Positions 25,710 to 34,475 of a stretch of DNA of 64,000 nt are shown piece after piece; the first letter of the stretch is position 1; the number at the start of each line of letters is the position of its first letter. The stretch is from the NCBI GenBank assembly GCA_004558805.1, contig SFDE01000003.1, positions 62,001 through 126,000 on the forward strand, given 5' to 3'. The notes beneath the pieces were generated by a model. That model was not told where the DNA came from. It was given only the letters and a program-made list of their open reading frames with translations, and ran no database searches. Position numbers and translations under genes: made by a program. Origin of the DNA: Faecalibacterium prausnitzii (lineage in GTDB: Bacteria > Bacillota > Clostridia > Oscillospirales > Ruminococcaceae).

Positions 25710-26534
25710 TCACAGCTGCTGGGTCTCAAAGCCGCTGCCGGTGAGCACCTCCACGTTGCCAAAGCCTGCTGCCCGGATGGCGGCAGCAGCTTCGTCAAAG
25801 CCGTAGGTCAGGGCGGCGGTCTCGTGGGCGTCGGCGGTGATGATCACCTTGCCGCCCATACGGCACCACTGCTCCAGCAGCCATGCCCCGGGGTAGAAAT
25901 CCTTCCGGTAGCCCCGGTACACCCCTCCGGTGTTTACCTCCAGCAGGCAGCCGTTGTCTCTTGCCGCCTCCAGCGCCTTCAAAGCAGCGGCACGGTAGCG
26001 GGGGGACTCCTCATCAAAAAAGCTGCCGTCGCCGTTCAGCTTTTTGATCAGGTCCATGTGCGCCAGAATATCCGGCTTCCGGGCAGCCATAGTCTCCACC
26101 TGAGCAAAATACTCTTCCACTGCCCCAAGGGGATCTCCGTCAAAGTCCTGCCGGATGCAGTCCCACAGATCCTCGGAGCGAAAATCCACCTCGTAATATC
26201 TGCCGGTATTTTTACCGTGGAGATAGTGGGTGCTGCCGATCCAGTAGTCGTAGCCTGCCGGGCGCTCCCCGCTGAGCAGGTCCCACTCGATGCCGCAGAG
26301 GATATCCACCTTGCCCCGGTACTCCATTTTGAGCCGGGCAATGGTCGCCCGGTACTGGGCAGTGCGGCTGGGGCTCATGCAGTATTCCCGGTCCTGGGAG
26401 GTGTAGCTGTGCCCGGTAAAACCCAGGGTGGTCAGCCCCTGAGCACACGCCGCAGACGCCATCTCCTGCAGGGTGTTTTTGCCGTCGCAGAGGGTGGAGT
26501 GGCAATGGACGCTGGACTTTTTATACTCTGCCAT
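25710..26534 (-). CDS. hisK: Histidinol-phosphatase, PHP type
   Basis: A 274-residue PHP-superfamily phosphatase that converts histidinol phosphate to histidinol, the penultimate reaction of histidine synthesis, with a trinuclear metal centre. Metal ligands are visible in VHCHSTLCDGKNTL near residue 10, GFTGHSYTS near 39, GIEWDL near 80, LAHMDLIKK near 170, and DAHE near 235. Last gene of the minus-strand his operon, starting six bases after hisIE stops; the position supports the histidine role over other PHP activities. Confidence 0.92.
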   Translation of the reverse strand: MAEYKKSSVHCHSTLCDGKNTLQEMASAACAQGLTTLGFTGHSYTSQDREYCMSPSRTAQYRATIARLKMEYRGKVDILCGIEWDLLSGERPAGYDYWIGSTHYLHGKNTGRYYEVDFRSEDLWDCIRQDFDGDPLGAVEEYFAQVETMAARKPDILAHMDLIKKLNGDGSFFDEESPRYRAAALKALEAARDNGCLLEVNTGGVYRGYRKDFYPGAWLLEQWCRMGGKVIITADAHETAALTYGFDEAAAAIRAAGFGNVEVLTGSGFETQQL

Positions 26535-26540
26535 GGAGCC

Positions 26541-27176
26541 TCACTGCATCCTTTCCTGCTTGACCTTGTGGTCGATGACGTGGCGTTTTTCCAGCTCACG
26601 GGTCACATCCTCCACCGTGATGCCGGCGCTGACCATCAGCACCAGGACATGGTAGGCAAGGTCGCTGATCTCGTAGACCGTCTCTGCCTTGTCCTCTTTT
26701 TCGCCGGCAATGATGACCTCGGTGCACTCTTCGCCCACCTTTTTCAGGATCTTTTCCTTACCCTTTTCAAACAGGTAGGTGGTGTAGCTGCCCTCCTGCG
26801 GATGGGTGCGGCGTCCCCGGATCAGCTCGTACAGTCCCTGCCAGCTGAACTGCTTCAGCTCCGGGGAAACATACACCGGGTTGAAAAAGCAGCTCTCTGC
26901 GCCGGTGTGGCAGGCGGGACCGTCCTTTACCACCTCCACCACCAGCGCATCGGCATCGCAGTCGGCGGTGATGGACACCACCCGCTGCACATTGCCGCTG
27001 GTCTCGCCCTTGCGCCAGATCTCCTGACGGCTGCGGCTCCAGAACACGGTGCGTCCCTCCGCAATGGTCAGTGCCAGCGTCTCGGCGTTCATATAGGCAA
27101 GGGTCAGCACCTCTTTGGTGTAGTGATCCTGCACGATGGCAGGGATCAGACCTTTTTCGTCATACTTCAGTTCCAT
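26541..27176 (-). CDS. hisI: Bifunctional phosphoribosyl-AMP cyclohydrolase / phosphoribosyl-ATP pyrophosphatase
   Basis: A 211-residue HisIE fusion. The HisI half (about 1-110) has [31 protein letters not shown], the metal site DCDADALV and CHTG. The HisE half (about 115-205) has [14 protein letters not shown] and [13 protein letters not shown]. It performs steps 2 and 3 of histidine synthesis. The start at 27176 follows GGGAGGGAG; an in-frame ATG further upstream lies in the hisF-hisI gap without a ribosome site. Confidence 0.95.
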   Translation of the reverse strand: MELKYDEKGLIPAIVQDHYTKEVLTLAYMNAETLALTIAEGRTVFWSRSRQEIWRKGETSGNVQRVVSITADCDADALVVEVVKDGPACHTGAESCFFNPVYVSPELKQFSWQGLYELIRGRRTHPQEGSYTTYLFEKGKEKILKKVGEECTEVIIAGEKEDKAETVYEISDLAYHVLVLMVSAGITVEDVTRELEKRHVIDHKVKQERMQ

Positions 27177-27316
27177 AACGGTTCTCCCTCCCCGGACGGG
27201 GATAATGTGTATTTTATCGTATTTAAGAAAAAAACGCAATACATTTGTGATTTTTCATAGAAATCAACTTTTGCGGCTTGCCCCGAGGCAAAAGCCTTCA
27301 TCCGGAAAGCGGACTT

Positions 27317-28072
27317 TTACAGCCGCATCTCCACCCCGTTGGCGTTCAGGTACTCTTTCAGCTCCCGGATGGTCAGCAGCTTCTGGTGGAAGATGCCCGC
27401 CGCCAGCCCGGCGTCGATGCCCTTGTGGCGGAACAGCTCCAGAAAGTCCTCTTTTTTGCCGGCACCGCCGCTGGCAATGATGGGCACATTCACCCGTGCC
27501 GCCACGGCGTCCAGCATCTCCAGATCAAAGCCGCTGCGGACGCCGTCGGTGTCGATGCTGTTGAGGCAGATCTCTCCGGCACCGTGGTCTGCACACCAGC
27601 CGATCCATTCCAGCGCATCCCTGCCGGTGTCCTCCCGTCCGCCTTTGGCAAAGACCCGGAACTGCCCGTTCACCCGCTTTACGTCCGCCGAGAGCACCAC
27701 GCACTGGTTGCCGTAGCGCTGCGCCGCCGCCGGGATGAGACCGGGGTCCTTCAGGGCACCGGAGTTGACGCTGACCTTGTCGGCGCCGCATTTCAGCACC
27801 CGGTCAAAGTCCTCCAGCGTGTTGATGCCGCCTCCCACGGTCAGGGGGATAAAGATCTCCCCGGCGACCCGGCTAAGGATGTCGGTAAAGAGGGCACGTC
27901 CCTCAAAGCTGGCGGTGATGTCGTAGAACACCAGCTCGTCAGCACCGGCGGCGTTGTACATCCGTGCCATCTCCACCGGGTCCGCCACGTCCCGGATGCC
28001 CTCAAAATTGGTTCCCTTGACCACCCGTCCGCTGCGGACGTCCAGACAGGGGATAATGCGTTTTGTGATCAT
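27317..28072 (-). CDS. hisF: Imidazole glycerol phosphate synthase cyclase subunit
   Basis: A 251-residue (beta/alpha)8 barrel that closes the imidazole ring with ammonia from HisH, giving IGP and AICAR. Catalytic Asp11 is in IPCLDVRSGRVVKG and Asp130 region in LSADVKRVNG; phosphate sites are VGGGINT near 80 and ASGGAGKKED near 225. The start at 28072 follows AAAGGGGG. It overlaps nothing and follows hisA closely (16 bases). Confidence 0.96.
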   Translation of the reverse strand: MITKRIIPCLDVRSGRVVKGTNFEGIRDVADPVEMARMYNAAGADELVFYDITASFEGRALFTDILSRVAGEIFIPLTVGGGINTLEDFDRVLKCGADKVSVNSGALKDPGLIPAAAQRYGNQCVVLSADVKRVNGQFRVFAKGGREDTGRDALEWIGWCADHGAGEICLNSIDTDGVRSGFDLEMLDAVAARVNVPIIASGGAGKKEDFLELFRHKGIDAGLAAGIFHQKLLTIRELKEYLNANGVEMRL

Positions 28073-28088
28073 CTGCGGTCCCCCTTTG

Positions 28089-28808
28089 TTACGGCTGCAC
28101 CAGCTGCACGCAGCGTGCCAGGTCCAGCGCCCCGGTGTACAGGCTCTTGCCAAGGATCGCTGCTGCGACCCCCATTTGCTGCAATTCCAGCAGCTCTGCC
28201 TCGGTGGAGATGCCGCCGCTGGCGGTAAACGCCACCTGCGGCAGCTGCGCAGCAAGCTGGCGGTACAGTGCCAGATTGGTGCCCTGCATCGCCCCGTCAC
28301 AGGCAATGTCGGTGTAGATGATGGCAGTGCAGCCTGCATCGGCAAGCCGCCTGCAGAAGTCCACGCCCTTCTGGTCGCTGACCTCCTTCCAGCCGTGGAT
28401 CGCCACATAGCCGTCTTTTGCATCCACGCCTACGGCAATACGGTCTCCGTACTGCCGCAGCATCCGTGCGGCAAAGTCAAAATCCGTCACCGCCACGCTG
28501 CCAAGGATGCAGCGCCCCACCCCCAGCGAGAGGTATTTTTCGACCCGCTCCTGGGTGCGGATGCCGCCCCCCACCTCGATGTACAGCCCGCCCTGCTTTG
28601 CCAGAGCGGCAATGGTATCGTAGTTGGAAAGGGTGCCGTCCTTTGCCCCGTCCAGATCCACCACATGAAGATTTTTTGCCCCTGCGGCAAGAAACTCTCT
28701 TGCCTGTCCGCAGGGGTCCTGCCCGTAGACGGTCATGCGGTCATAGTCGCCCTGGGTCAGCCGCACCACCTGCCCGCTGCGCAGATCAATTGCCGGAAAT
28801 AGCTGCAT
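28089..28808 (-). CDS. hisA: ProFAR isomerase
   Basis: A 239-residue (beta/alpha)8 barrel, the fourth step of histidine synthesis (Amadori rearrangement of ProFAR to PRFAR). Catalytic Asp8 in FPAIDLRSGQVVRL and Asp130-region in VGVDAKDGYVAI; phosphate loops VGGGIRTQE near 80 and SGGISTEAE near 200. Ribosome site AGGAGG. A short hairpin (28834-28873) lies between hisH and this gene. Confidence 0.96.
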   Translation of the reverse strand: MQLFPAIDLRSGQVVRLTQGDYDRMTVYGQDPCGQAREFLAAGAKNLHVVDLDGAKDGTLSNYDTIAALAKQGGLYIEVGGGIRTQERVEKYLSLGVGRCILGSVAVTDFDFAARMLRQYGDRIAVGVDAKDGYVAIHGWKEVSDQKGVDFCRRLADAGCTAIIYTDIACDGAMQGTNLALYRQLAAQLPQVAFTASGGISTEAELLELQQMGVAAAILGKSLYTGALDLARCVQLVQP

Positions 28809-28833
28809 TGTTGGTCCTCCTTTATGGGGGAAC

Positions 28834-28873
28834 AGACCCTCTCAGACTGTCACCAAAGGTGACTGAAAGGGCG
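28834..28873. repeat. Intercistronic hairpin between hisH and hisA
   Basis: CCCTCTCAGACT then GTCACC-AAA-GGTGAC then TGAAAGGG make a nested hairpin in the 72-base gap. The CCCTCTCAG arm resembles the arms of the repeat at 60859-60936, so this may be a small member of the same family. Confidence 0.45.
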
Positions 28874-28880
28874 ATTCCAC

Positions 28881-29489
28881 TTATAGCTCCGCAAACGCCT
28901 TCAGGATCCGCAGTCCCGTGTCCCCGCTTTTTTCCGGGTGGAACTGGGTGCCGTACACCTTGCCGGCACGGACCACCCCGGTGACCGGGATGGAATAATC
29001 ACTGGTGGCAAGGGTGCTTTCGGCACAGTTTTTGCCGTAGTAGCTGTGGACATAGTAGACATGTTCTCCCTGCCGGATGTACCGGAACAGGGGGTCCTCC
29101 CGCACCAGATGCAGGGCGTTCCAGCCGATCTGGGGGACCTTCAGGCTCCGGTCTGCAAGGTCCGGCTCCAAGGGGCAGACCTCCCCTTTGACAAAGCCCA
29201 GTCCGGCGTGCTCGCCGTACTCGTAGCTCTTTTCAAACAGCAGCTGCATCCCCAGACAGATGCCCAGCAGGGGCTTTTTTTCCGCCTCTTCCCGGAGCAC
29301 CGGCACCAGTCCCGTGGCGGTGAGCTTGTCCATGGCGTCGCCAAACGCCCCCACCCCCGGCAGGATCAGCCGGTCAGCGGCACGGATGATATCTGCATCG
29401 GCGGTGACCACCGCTTCCAGCCCCAGCTGCCCAAGGCTGGAGCGGAGACTGAACAGGTTGCCCACCCCGTAATCCAAAATTGCGATCAT
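28881..29489 (-). CDS. hisH: Imidazole glycerol phosphate synthase glutaminase subunit
   Basis: A 202-residue class I glutamine amidotransferase supplying ammonia to HisF. Nucleophile Cys in LLGICLGMQLLF near residue 80; His and Glu in TQFHPEKSG near 184-186; the oxyanion region PGVGAFGD near 50. Its start overlaps the hisB stop by four bases (ATGA-type), so the pair is translationally coupled. Confidence 0.96.
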   Translation of the reverse strand: MIAILDYGVGNLFSLRSSLGQLGLEAVVTADADIIRAADRLILPGVGAFGDAMDKLTATGLVPVLREEAEKKPLLGICLGMQLLFEKSYEYGEHAGLGFVKGEVCPLEPDLADRSLKVPQIGWNALHLVREDPLFRYIRQGEHVYYVHSYYGKNCAESTLATSDYSIPVTGVVRAGKVYGTQFHPEKSGDTGLRILKAFAEL

Positions 29490-30082
29490 ACCAGCAGTCC
29501 TTTCGTGGAGGGGATCTCGTCCCGGTGTGCTTCGTCGATCTTTACTGCCGCTCCCAGAGCACGTCCTGCTCCCTTAAAGCACGCCTCCAGTATGTGGTGG
29601 GTATTATCCCCTGCAAATTGTACAAAGTGGAGGGTGGCGGGCACGCTGCGGGCAAAGCCCAGCCAGAACTCCTTGGCGCATTCCACGTCAAAATCTCCCA
29701 CCTTTTCGGTCTGGCAGCGGATGTCCCAGTTCAGGGTGCACCGCCCGGACAGGTCCACGGCACAGAGGATCAGTGCCTCGTCCATGGGCAGATAGAAACT
29801 GCCGTAGCGGCAGATGCCCCGCATATCTCCCAGCGCCCGGGCAAATGCCTGCCCCAGAGCGATGCCCACATCCTCGGTGGTGTGGTGGTAATCCACCTGC
29901 ACATCCCCGTGGCAGGTGAGCACCAGATCAAACCGCCCGTGGCGGGCAAACAGCTCCAGCATATGGTTCAGAAATCCGCAGCCGGTGTCGATCTCGTAGC
30001 GCCCGGTGCCGTCCAGATCCAATGTCAGGTCGATCTGGGTCTCGTTGGTGTTGCGCTCCATGGAAACGATTCGCTCAGACAT
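29486..30082 (-). CDS. hisB: Imidazoleglycerol-phosphate dehydratase
   Basis: A 198-residue Mn-dependent dehydratase, monofunctional (no HisN phosphatase domain, consistent with the separate PHP phosphatase). Metal-binding motifs are FLNHMLELFARHG near residue 38, YHHTTEDVGIALG near 67, and DNTHHILEA near 165. It starts three bases after hisC ends. Confidence 0.96.
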   Translation of the reverse strand: MSERIVSMERNTNETQIDLTLDLDGTGRYEIDTGCGFLNHMLELFARHGRFDLVLTCHGDVQVDYHHTTEDVGIALGQAFARALGDMRGICRYGSFYLPMDEALILCAVDLSGRCTLNWDIRCQTEKVGDFDVECAKEFWLGFARSVPATLHFVQFAGDNTHHILEACFKGAGRALGAAVKIDEAHRDEIPSTKGLLV

Positions 30083-30085
30083 GGT

Positions 30086-31147
30086 TCATTCCTCCAGGAT
30101 CTTATCCAGCGCCGCCAGCAGCCCCTGCATCTGCTGCGGGGTGCCGATGGTGATGCGCAGCCAGTCGGCAATGCGGGGGGCATCAAAATGCCGCACCAGT
30201 ACGCCGTTTTCCTTCAACTTTTTGTATAGTGTTCCGCCGTCTTTCCGTTTAGTACTGGCAAACAGGAAGTTTGCACGGCTGTCCAGCACTGCAAAGCCCC
30301 TTGCTTCCAGCTGCTGCTTTGTCCAGTTCCGGGTCTCCACCACGGCGGCGCGGGTGCGGTCAAAGTAAGCGGTGTCCTCCAGCGCTGCCTGCCCAGCCTT
30401 CAGGGTCAGGCGGTTGATGTTGTAGGGGTTCATGCCGAACTTTACCCGGTTCAGGTCTGCAATGAGCTTTGCATTGCCCATGGCAAGCCCCAGCCGTGCC
30501 CCTGCCAGCTGCCGGGATTTGGAAAAAGTCTGCACCACCAGCAGGTTGTCGTACCGGTCAATGAGGGGCACACAGCTTTCCCCTCCAAAGTCCACATACG
30601 CCTCGTCCACAATGACCACATTGTCCGGGTTTGCCTGCAGGATGCCCTCAATTGCCTCCCGGGGCAGAGCGATGCCGGTGGGGGCGTTGGGGTTGGCGAT
30701 AACGATGGTCTGCCCCAGTCCGTAGTAGTCCGCCGGGTCCAGCGTAAAATCCTCTTTCAGGGGGATGACGTTGCCGGGGATATGGAGCAGAGAGCACCAC
30801 ACCCCGTAGCAGCCGTAGGTGATGTCGGCATAGGCAAGGGGGTGCCGCTCATCGCAGAAGGCACGCAGGGCAAAGAACAGGTTCTCGTCGCTGCCGTTGC
30901 CGGGCATGATCTGGTCCGGCTGCAAGCCGAAGTGCGCTGCCGCCGTCCGCAGCAGCTGGGCACAGGCGGGGTCGGAATAGAGCCGGAGCTTTTCCACCTC
31001 TGCCTCGTTTACCGCCGCCACCACCGCCGGGGAGGGCATATAGGGACTTTCGTTGGTATTCAGTTTGATATACTGCTGGTCCTGGGGCTGCTCCCCGGGG
31101 GTGTAGGGGGTCAGCGCCTCCAGCGTGGGGGAAAGAAAACGACTCAT
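30086..31147 (-). CDS. hisC: Histidinol-phosphate aminotransferase
   Basis: A 353-residue fold-type I PLP aminotransferase that makes histidinol phosphate from imidazole acetol phosphate. Signs: KLNTNESPY near residue 27, IVIANPNAPTGIALP near 150, the PLP lysine in VQTFSKSRQLAGARLG near 220, and RVKFGMNPYNIN. The start at 31147 follows GAGGAGA; the frame is open further upstream across the repeat but without a start signal. It is the first gene after the 31179-31310 hairpin element. Confidence 0.93.
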   Translation of the reverse strand: MSRFLSPTLEALTPYTPGEQPQDQQYIKLNTNESPYMPSPAVVAAVNEAEVEKLRLYSDPACAQLLRTAAAHFGLQPDQIMPGNGSDENLFFALRAFCDERHPLAYADITYGCYGVWCSLLHIPGNVIPLKEDFTLDPADYYGLGQTIVIANPNAPTGIALPREAIEGILQANPDNVVIVDEAYVDFGGESCVPLIDRYDNLLVVQTFSKSRQLAGARLGLAMGNAKLIADLNRVKFGMNPYNINRLTLKAGQAALEDTAYFDRTRAAVVETRNWTKQQLEARGFAVLDSRANFLFASTKRKDGGTLYKKLKENGVLVRHFDAPRIADWLRITIGTPQQMQGLLAALDKILEE

Positions 31148-31178
31148 AATAATCTCCTCGTCAGGTTCTGCTGGCGGT

Positions 31179-31310
31179 GCACCCTCATCCGGCGCTAATG
31201 CGCCACCTTCCCCCGTCTGGGGGAAGGCTTTTCCGCAGCCGGAACGGTTCTGAAGGCTTCCCCGGTCGGGGGAAGCTGGCAAAGCCGCAGGCTGAGCCTG
31301 ATGAAGGTGC
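31179..31310. repeat. Palindromic repeat element between hisD and hisC
   Basis: A 132-base element with outer arms GCACCCTCATC (31179-31189) and GATGAAGGTGC (31300-31310), 10 of 11 matched, enclosing two internal hairpins (CCTTCCCCC...GGGGGAAGG at 31206-31227 and GCTTCCCC...GGGGAAGC near 31256-31276). It is a REP/MITE-like unit without a coding frame. The GGCTTCCCC-GGTC-GGGGGAA segment recurs at 46613-46633. Confidence 0.7.
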
Positions 31311-31317
31311 TTTTCTC

Positions 31318-32595
31318 TTACTTCTCATACCGGATGGTCACGCTCTTTGCGTGGGCGTGGAGCCCCTCCCGCTGGGCAAAGTCCGCAATGCGGGGCGCCA
31401 CCTGTTCCAGCGCCTCCCGGGTGTAATAAAGGAAGCTGGACTTCTTTACAAAGTCGTCCACACCCAAGGGGCTGGAGAACCGGGCTGTGCCGCTGGTGGG
31501 CAGGGTGTGGTTGGGTCCTGCAAAATAGTCACCCAGCGCCTCCGGCACGTTGCGTCCAAGGAAGATGCTGCCGGCGTTGCGGATCTCGTTCAGTACTCCA
31601 AAGGGGTCCTCCACGCAGACCTCCAGATGTTCCGGGGCGATGATGTTGCACGCCTCGATCGCCTTGTGGAGATCGGTGCAGAGGATGATCTTGCCGTTGT
31701 CGTCCACGCTGGCACGGGCAATGGCGGCACGGGGCAGCTGAGGGATCTGCTTTTCCAGCTCCTGTTGCACCGCCTTGGCAAGCCGGGGGCTGTCGGTGAC
31801 CAGCACCGGGCTTGCCAGCTTGTCGTGCTCTGCCTGACTCAGCAGGTCCGCCGCCACCCATGCGGCGTTGCAGCCGTCGTCTGCCAGTACAAGGATCTCG
31901 CTGGGACCGGCGATCATGTCGATGCCCACCTTGCCAAAGACCTTGCGCTTGGCGGTGGCAACGTAGATGTTGCCGGGTCCCACGATCTTATCCACCGCCG
32001 GGATAGTCTGGGTGCCGTATGCCAGCGCCGCCACCGCCTGCGCTCCGCCGGTCTTGAATATCTTTGTCACCCCGGCGGTGGCAGCGGCAGCAAGGATCAC
32101 CGGATCTACCGTTCCGTCTTTCCCGGCGGGGGTCACCATAACGATCTCGGACACCCCTGCCACCTTGGCGGGGATCACATCCATCAGCACCGTGGAGGGG
32201 TACGCCGCCGTGCCTCCGGGCACATAGACTCCCGCCTTTTCGATGGGGGTATATTTCTGCCCCAGCAGCACGCCGGGGGTATCGTTCACCACAAAATTCT
32301 TGTGCACCTGCTGGCGGTGGAAGTGCTCGATGTTCGCCGCCGCCTGCCGCAGGGTCTCCAGAAAATAGGGGTCCATGGAGGCAAGGGCGTCGTCCATCTC
32401 CTGCCGGGTCACCTGCAGGTCCTCCAGCTGTGCCCCGTCAAATTTCAGGGCGTATTCTTTCAGTGCCTCATCCCCCCGGGCACGGACGTCGGCAATGATG
32501 GCATCCACCACATCCTCCACGTTCTTTTCAGCGCGGATATCCCGGTTCAGGATCTCTTCGGGCTTCAGCTCATCAAAGTTGTACAGCTTGATCAT
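31318..32595 (-). CDS. hisD: Histidinol dehydrogenase
   Basis: A 425-residue Zn- and NAD-dependent enzyme oxidising histidinol to histidine in two steps. Conserved blocks: VYVPGGTAAYPSTVLMDVIPA near residue 130, GPGNIYVATAKRKVFG near 210, IDMIAGPSEILVLAD near 233, SQAEHDKLASP near 262, and HTLPTSGTARFSSPLGVDDF near 368. The start overlaps the preceding hisZG stop by four bases (ATGA). Confidence 0.97.
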   Translation of the reverse strand: MIKLYNFDELKPEEILNRDIRAEKNVEDVVDAIIADVRARGDEALKEYALKFDGAQLEDLQVTRQEMDDALASMDPYFLETLRQAAANIEHFHRQQVHKNFVVNDTPGVLLGQKYTPIEKAGVYVPGGTAAYPSTVLMDVIPAKVAGVSEIVMVTPAGKDGTVDPVILAAAATAGVTKIFKTGGAQAVAALAYGTQTIPAVDKIVGPGNIYVATAKRKVFGKVGIDMIAGPSEILVLADDGCNAAWVAADLLSQAEHDKLASPVLVTDSPRLAKAVQQELEKQIPQLPRAAIARASVDDNGKIILCTDLHKAIEACNIIAPEHLEVCVEDPFGVLNEIRNAGSIFLGRNVPEALGDYFAGPNHTLPTSGTARFSSPLGVDDFVKKSSFLYYTREALEQVAPRIADFAQREGLHAHAKSVTIRYEK

Positions 32596-34190
32596 TTTGC
32601 GTCCTCCTTGTCCTCCAGCTGCCCCCGCAGCTTTTCCAGCATGGTGTCCATCTCCTTGTGCTTGAACTGGTAGCTCGCCTTGTTGGCAATGAACCGCGCA
32701 GAGATGGGCATGAACCGGGTGACCACCTGCAGTCCGTTTTCCCGCAGGGTAGTGCCGGTCTCCACAATGTCCACAATGACATCCGAAAGCCCCAGAATAG
32801 GGGCAAGTTCAATGGAACCATTGAGCTTGATGATGTCGATATCCCGCCCTATGGAGGCGTAATAGCTCTTTGCAATGTTGACGAACTTGGTCGCCACCCG
32901 CACCGGGCGGCTGGGGTCCTCCTGATAGCCTTCCGGTGCCGCCACGCACATCTGGCATCTGCCCAGCCCGGTGTCCAGCAGCTCATAGACGTCCGCCGAC
33001 GCCTCGGTAAGGATATCCTTGCCCACGATGCCCACATCGGCGGCACCGTGCTCCACATAGATCGCCACATCGCTGGGTTTTACCAGAAAATACCGGATGC
33101 CTGCCGCCGGGTTCTCCACCACCAGTTTCCGGGTGGCGTTGTAGTCCTCCGGGCAACCGTAGCCGATGCCTGCCAGCAGCTGGTACACCTTGTCTCCCAG
33201 CCGTCCCTTGGGCAGCGCCACATTCAGCATGACCTTCCCGGTCTGTTGCTGCTGCACCGGCGGCAGAGGAGCGTTGAGCCGGTCCAGCTCGTCCAGATAC
33301 ACCGCAAAGCCGATGGCACCGGCACCGGGGGTAAACTTCTGCATCAGCAGGTCGTACCGCCCGCCCTTCAGCAGAGGGCGGGGCAGGGAGGGCAGGTAGC
33401 CCTGAAAGACCAGACCGTTGTAGTACTCCATCTCTCCCGCCAGAGTCATATCCAGCCGGATGACCCCGCCCAGTTCCCGCAGGGGCTCTTCCAACGCCCG
33501 CAGCTCTGCAGCGGCGGCGGTCATTGCCTCGTTGCGGCACAGCGTCTCCACCCGGGGCAGGATGTCCGGATAGCTGCCGGCAAGGTCCAGCACCCCGCAG
33601 AGGGTACCGGCGGCATCCTCCGTCAAACCAGCGGCAAGGGCGGCGGTGCGCAGCTCGTGGACGTTTTTGGCACGGAGCTTTTCCAGCAGGGCGGGGCGGG
33701 GAGCGGCGGGGACCCCCAGAGCATCCAGCAGCCCAAAAAGATACCCCATGTGGCTGATCTCCAGCACCCACGGACATCCCAGAGCGTCCAGAGACTGTGC
33801 TGCCAGACATACCGCCTGCTGCACCTCCGGTTCCTCCACTCTGCCCAGCATCTCCAGACCCATCTGAGAGATCTCTTTAAAGGTATGGCTCTCGGCGGAG
33901 GGACGGTAGACGTTTTCGTGATAGTAATACCGCAGGGTGCTGCCGGGGGCAGGCTGGGCAGTCTTGGCAATGGAAAGGGTCACGTCCGGCTTCAGCGCCA
34001 GCAGCCGCCCGTCCAGGTCGGTAAAAGTAATGACCTGTTCCGAGGAAAGAAAGCTGCGGTTTTCCTGATACAGCCCATACTCCTCAAAACGCCCCATATG
34101 ATACTTGCGGCAGCCCGCCGCCTCGTACAGACCCCGCAGGGCAAAGGAGGCACGCTCCTTGGGCTGCAGTGTAGAAAGATCGAATTCCAT
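32592..34190 (-). CDS. hisG: HisZ-HisG fusion: ATP phosphoribosyltransferase
   Basis: A single 532-residue frame. Residues 1 to about 315 are HisZ, the histidyl-tRNA-synthetase-like regulatory subunit (ALRGLYEAAGCRKYHM, FTDLDGRLLALKPDVTLSIA, GGRYDLLMQKF). After a Gln-rich linker (PPVQQQQTG), residues 321-532 are the short-form catalytic HisG: LNVALPKGRLGDKV, then VEHGAADVGIVGKDIL and IVETGTTLRENGL (PRPP loop). HisG and HisZ normally are separate proteins forming an octamer; here one chain holds both. The HisG part begins with Met321 (ATG at 33230), so an internal start cannot be excluded. First gene of the his operon, performing and feedback-controlling the first step. Confidence 0.92.
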   Translation of the reverse strand: MEFDLSTLQPKERASFALRGLYEAAGCRKYHMGRFEEYGLYQENRSFLSSEQVITFTDLDGRLLALKPDVTLSIAKTAQPAPGSTLRYYYHENVYRPSAESHTFKEISQMGLEMLGRVEEPEVQQAVCLAAQSLDALGCPWVLEISHMGYLFGLLDALGVPAAPRPALLEKLRAKNVHELRTAALAAGLTEDAAGTLCGVLDLAGSYPDILPRVETLCRNEAMTAAAAELRALEEPLRELGGVIRLDMTLAGEMEYYNGLVFQGYLPSLPRPLLKGGRYDLLMQKFTPGAGAIGFAVYLDELDRLNAPLPPVQQQQTGKVMLNVALPKGRLGDKVYQLLAGIGYGCPEDYNATRKLVVENPAAGIRYFLVKPSDVAIYVEHGAADVGIVGKDILTEASADVYELLDTGLGRCQMCVAAPEGYQEDPSRPVRVATKFVNIAKSYYASIGRDIDIIKLNGSIELAPILGLSDVIVDIVETGTTLRENGLQVVTRFMPISARFIANKASYQFKHKEMDTMLEKLRGQLEDKEDAK

Positions 34191-34293
34191 GTAGCTCCCC
34201 CTGTTCCTCCTCCGGTCCGGCGCTTCCGGACCGGGCGGCTCTGCCGCCGGTGATGCACATCCCACTGTGTGCAGACCTTTATTCTCTGCTTTT
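34191..34293 (-). promoter_or_regulatory. his operon leader with hairpins next to the ribosome site
   Basis: The 5' leader holds GGCGGCAGAGCCGCC and then CCGGTCCGG-AAGCG-CCGGACCGG, which ends directly at the AGGAGG ribosome site. Such a stem could limit translation. No run of His codons and no T-box was found. Confidence 0.5.
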
Positions 34294-34322
34294 ATTTTAC
34301 TTTATCTTGGTAAAGCTGTAAA
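34294..34322 (-). promoter_or_regulatory. Promoter of the his operon
   Basis: On the minus strand: -35 TTTACA (34322 down to 34317), 17-base spacer, -10 TAAAAT (34299 down to 34294). Confidence 0.7.
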
Positions 34323-34430
34323 GCGTGAAAGTGAACGTGTTTTGCACTCCCATGATACATTTTTTCTGTGCGTTTGTACAGAAAGGCGAAATTCTTTCAT
34401 GGAACCGCCCCTCCATGTGATGGACAGTAA

Positions 34431-34468
34431 AAAAGGGAGGATGCACCAAGCCGTGCATCCTCCCTTTG
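34431..34468 (-). terminator. Terminator of the FG-GAP-like lipoprotein gene
   Basis: AAAGGGAGGATGCA pairs with TGCATCCTCCCTTT around CCAAGCCG; TTTT on the minus strand. Confidence 0.88.
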
Positions 34469-34475
34469 GAGAGCC

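Noticed and set aside
31179-31310. CRISPR-like or riboswitch structure in the his operon
   Set aside because: Only one unit with nested palindromes is present, without regular repeat-spacer order; it matches the REP-like units elsewhere in the window.
34191-34322. T-box or His leader peptide controlling the his operon
   Set aside because: No T-box sequence and no run of His codons is present; only GC-rich hairpins next to the ribosome site.
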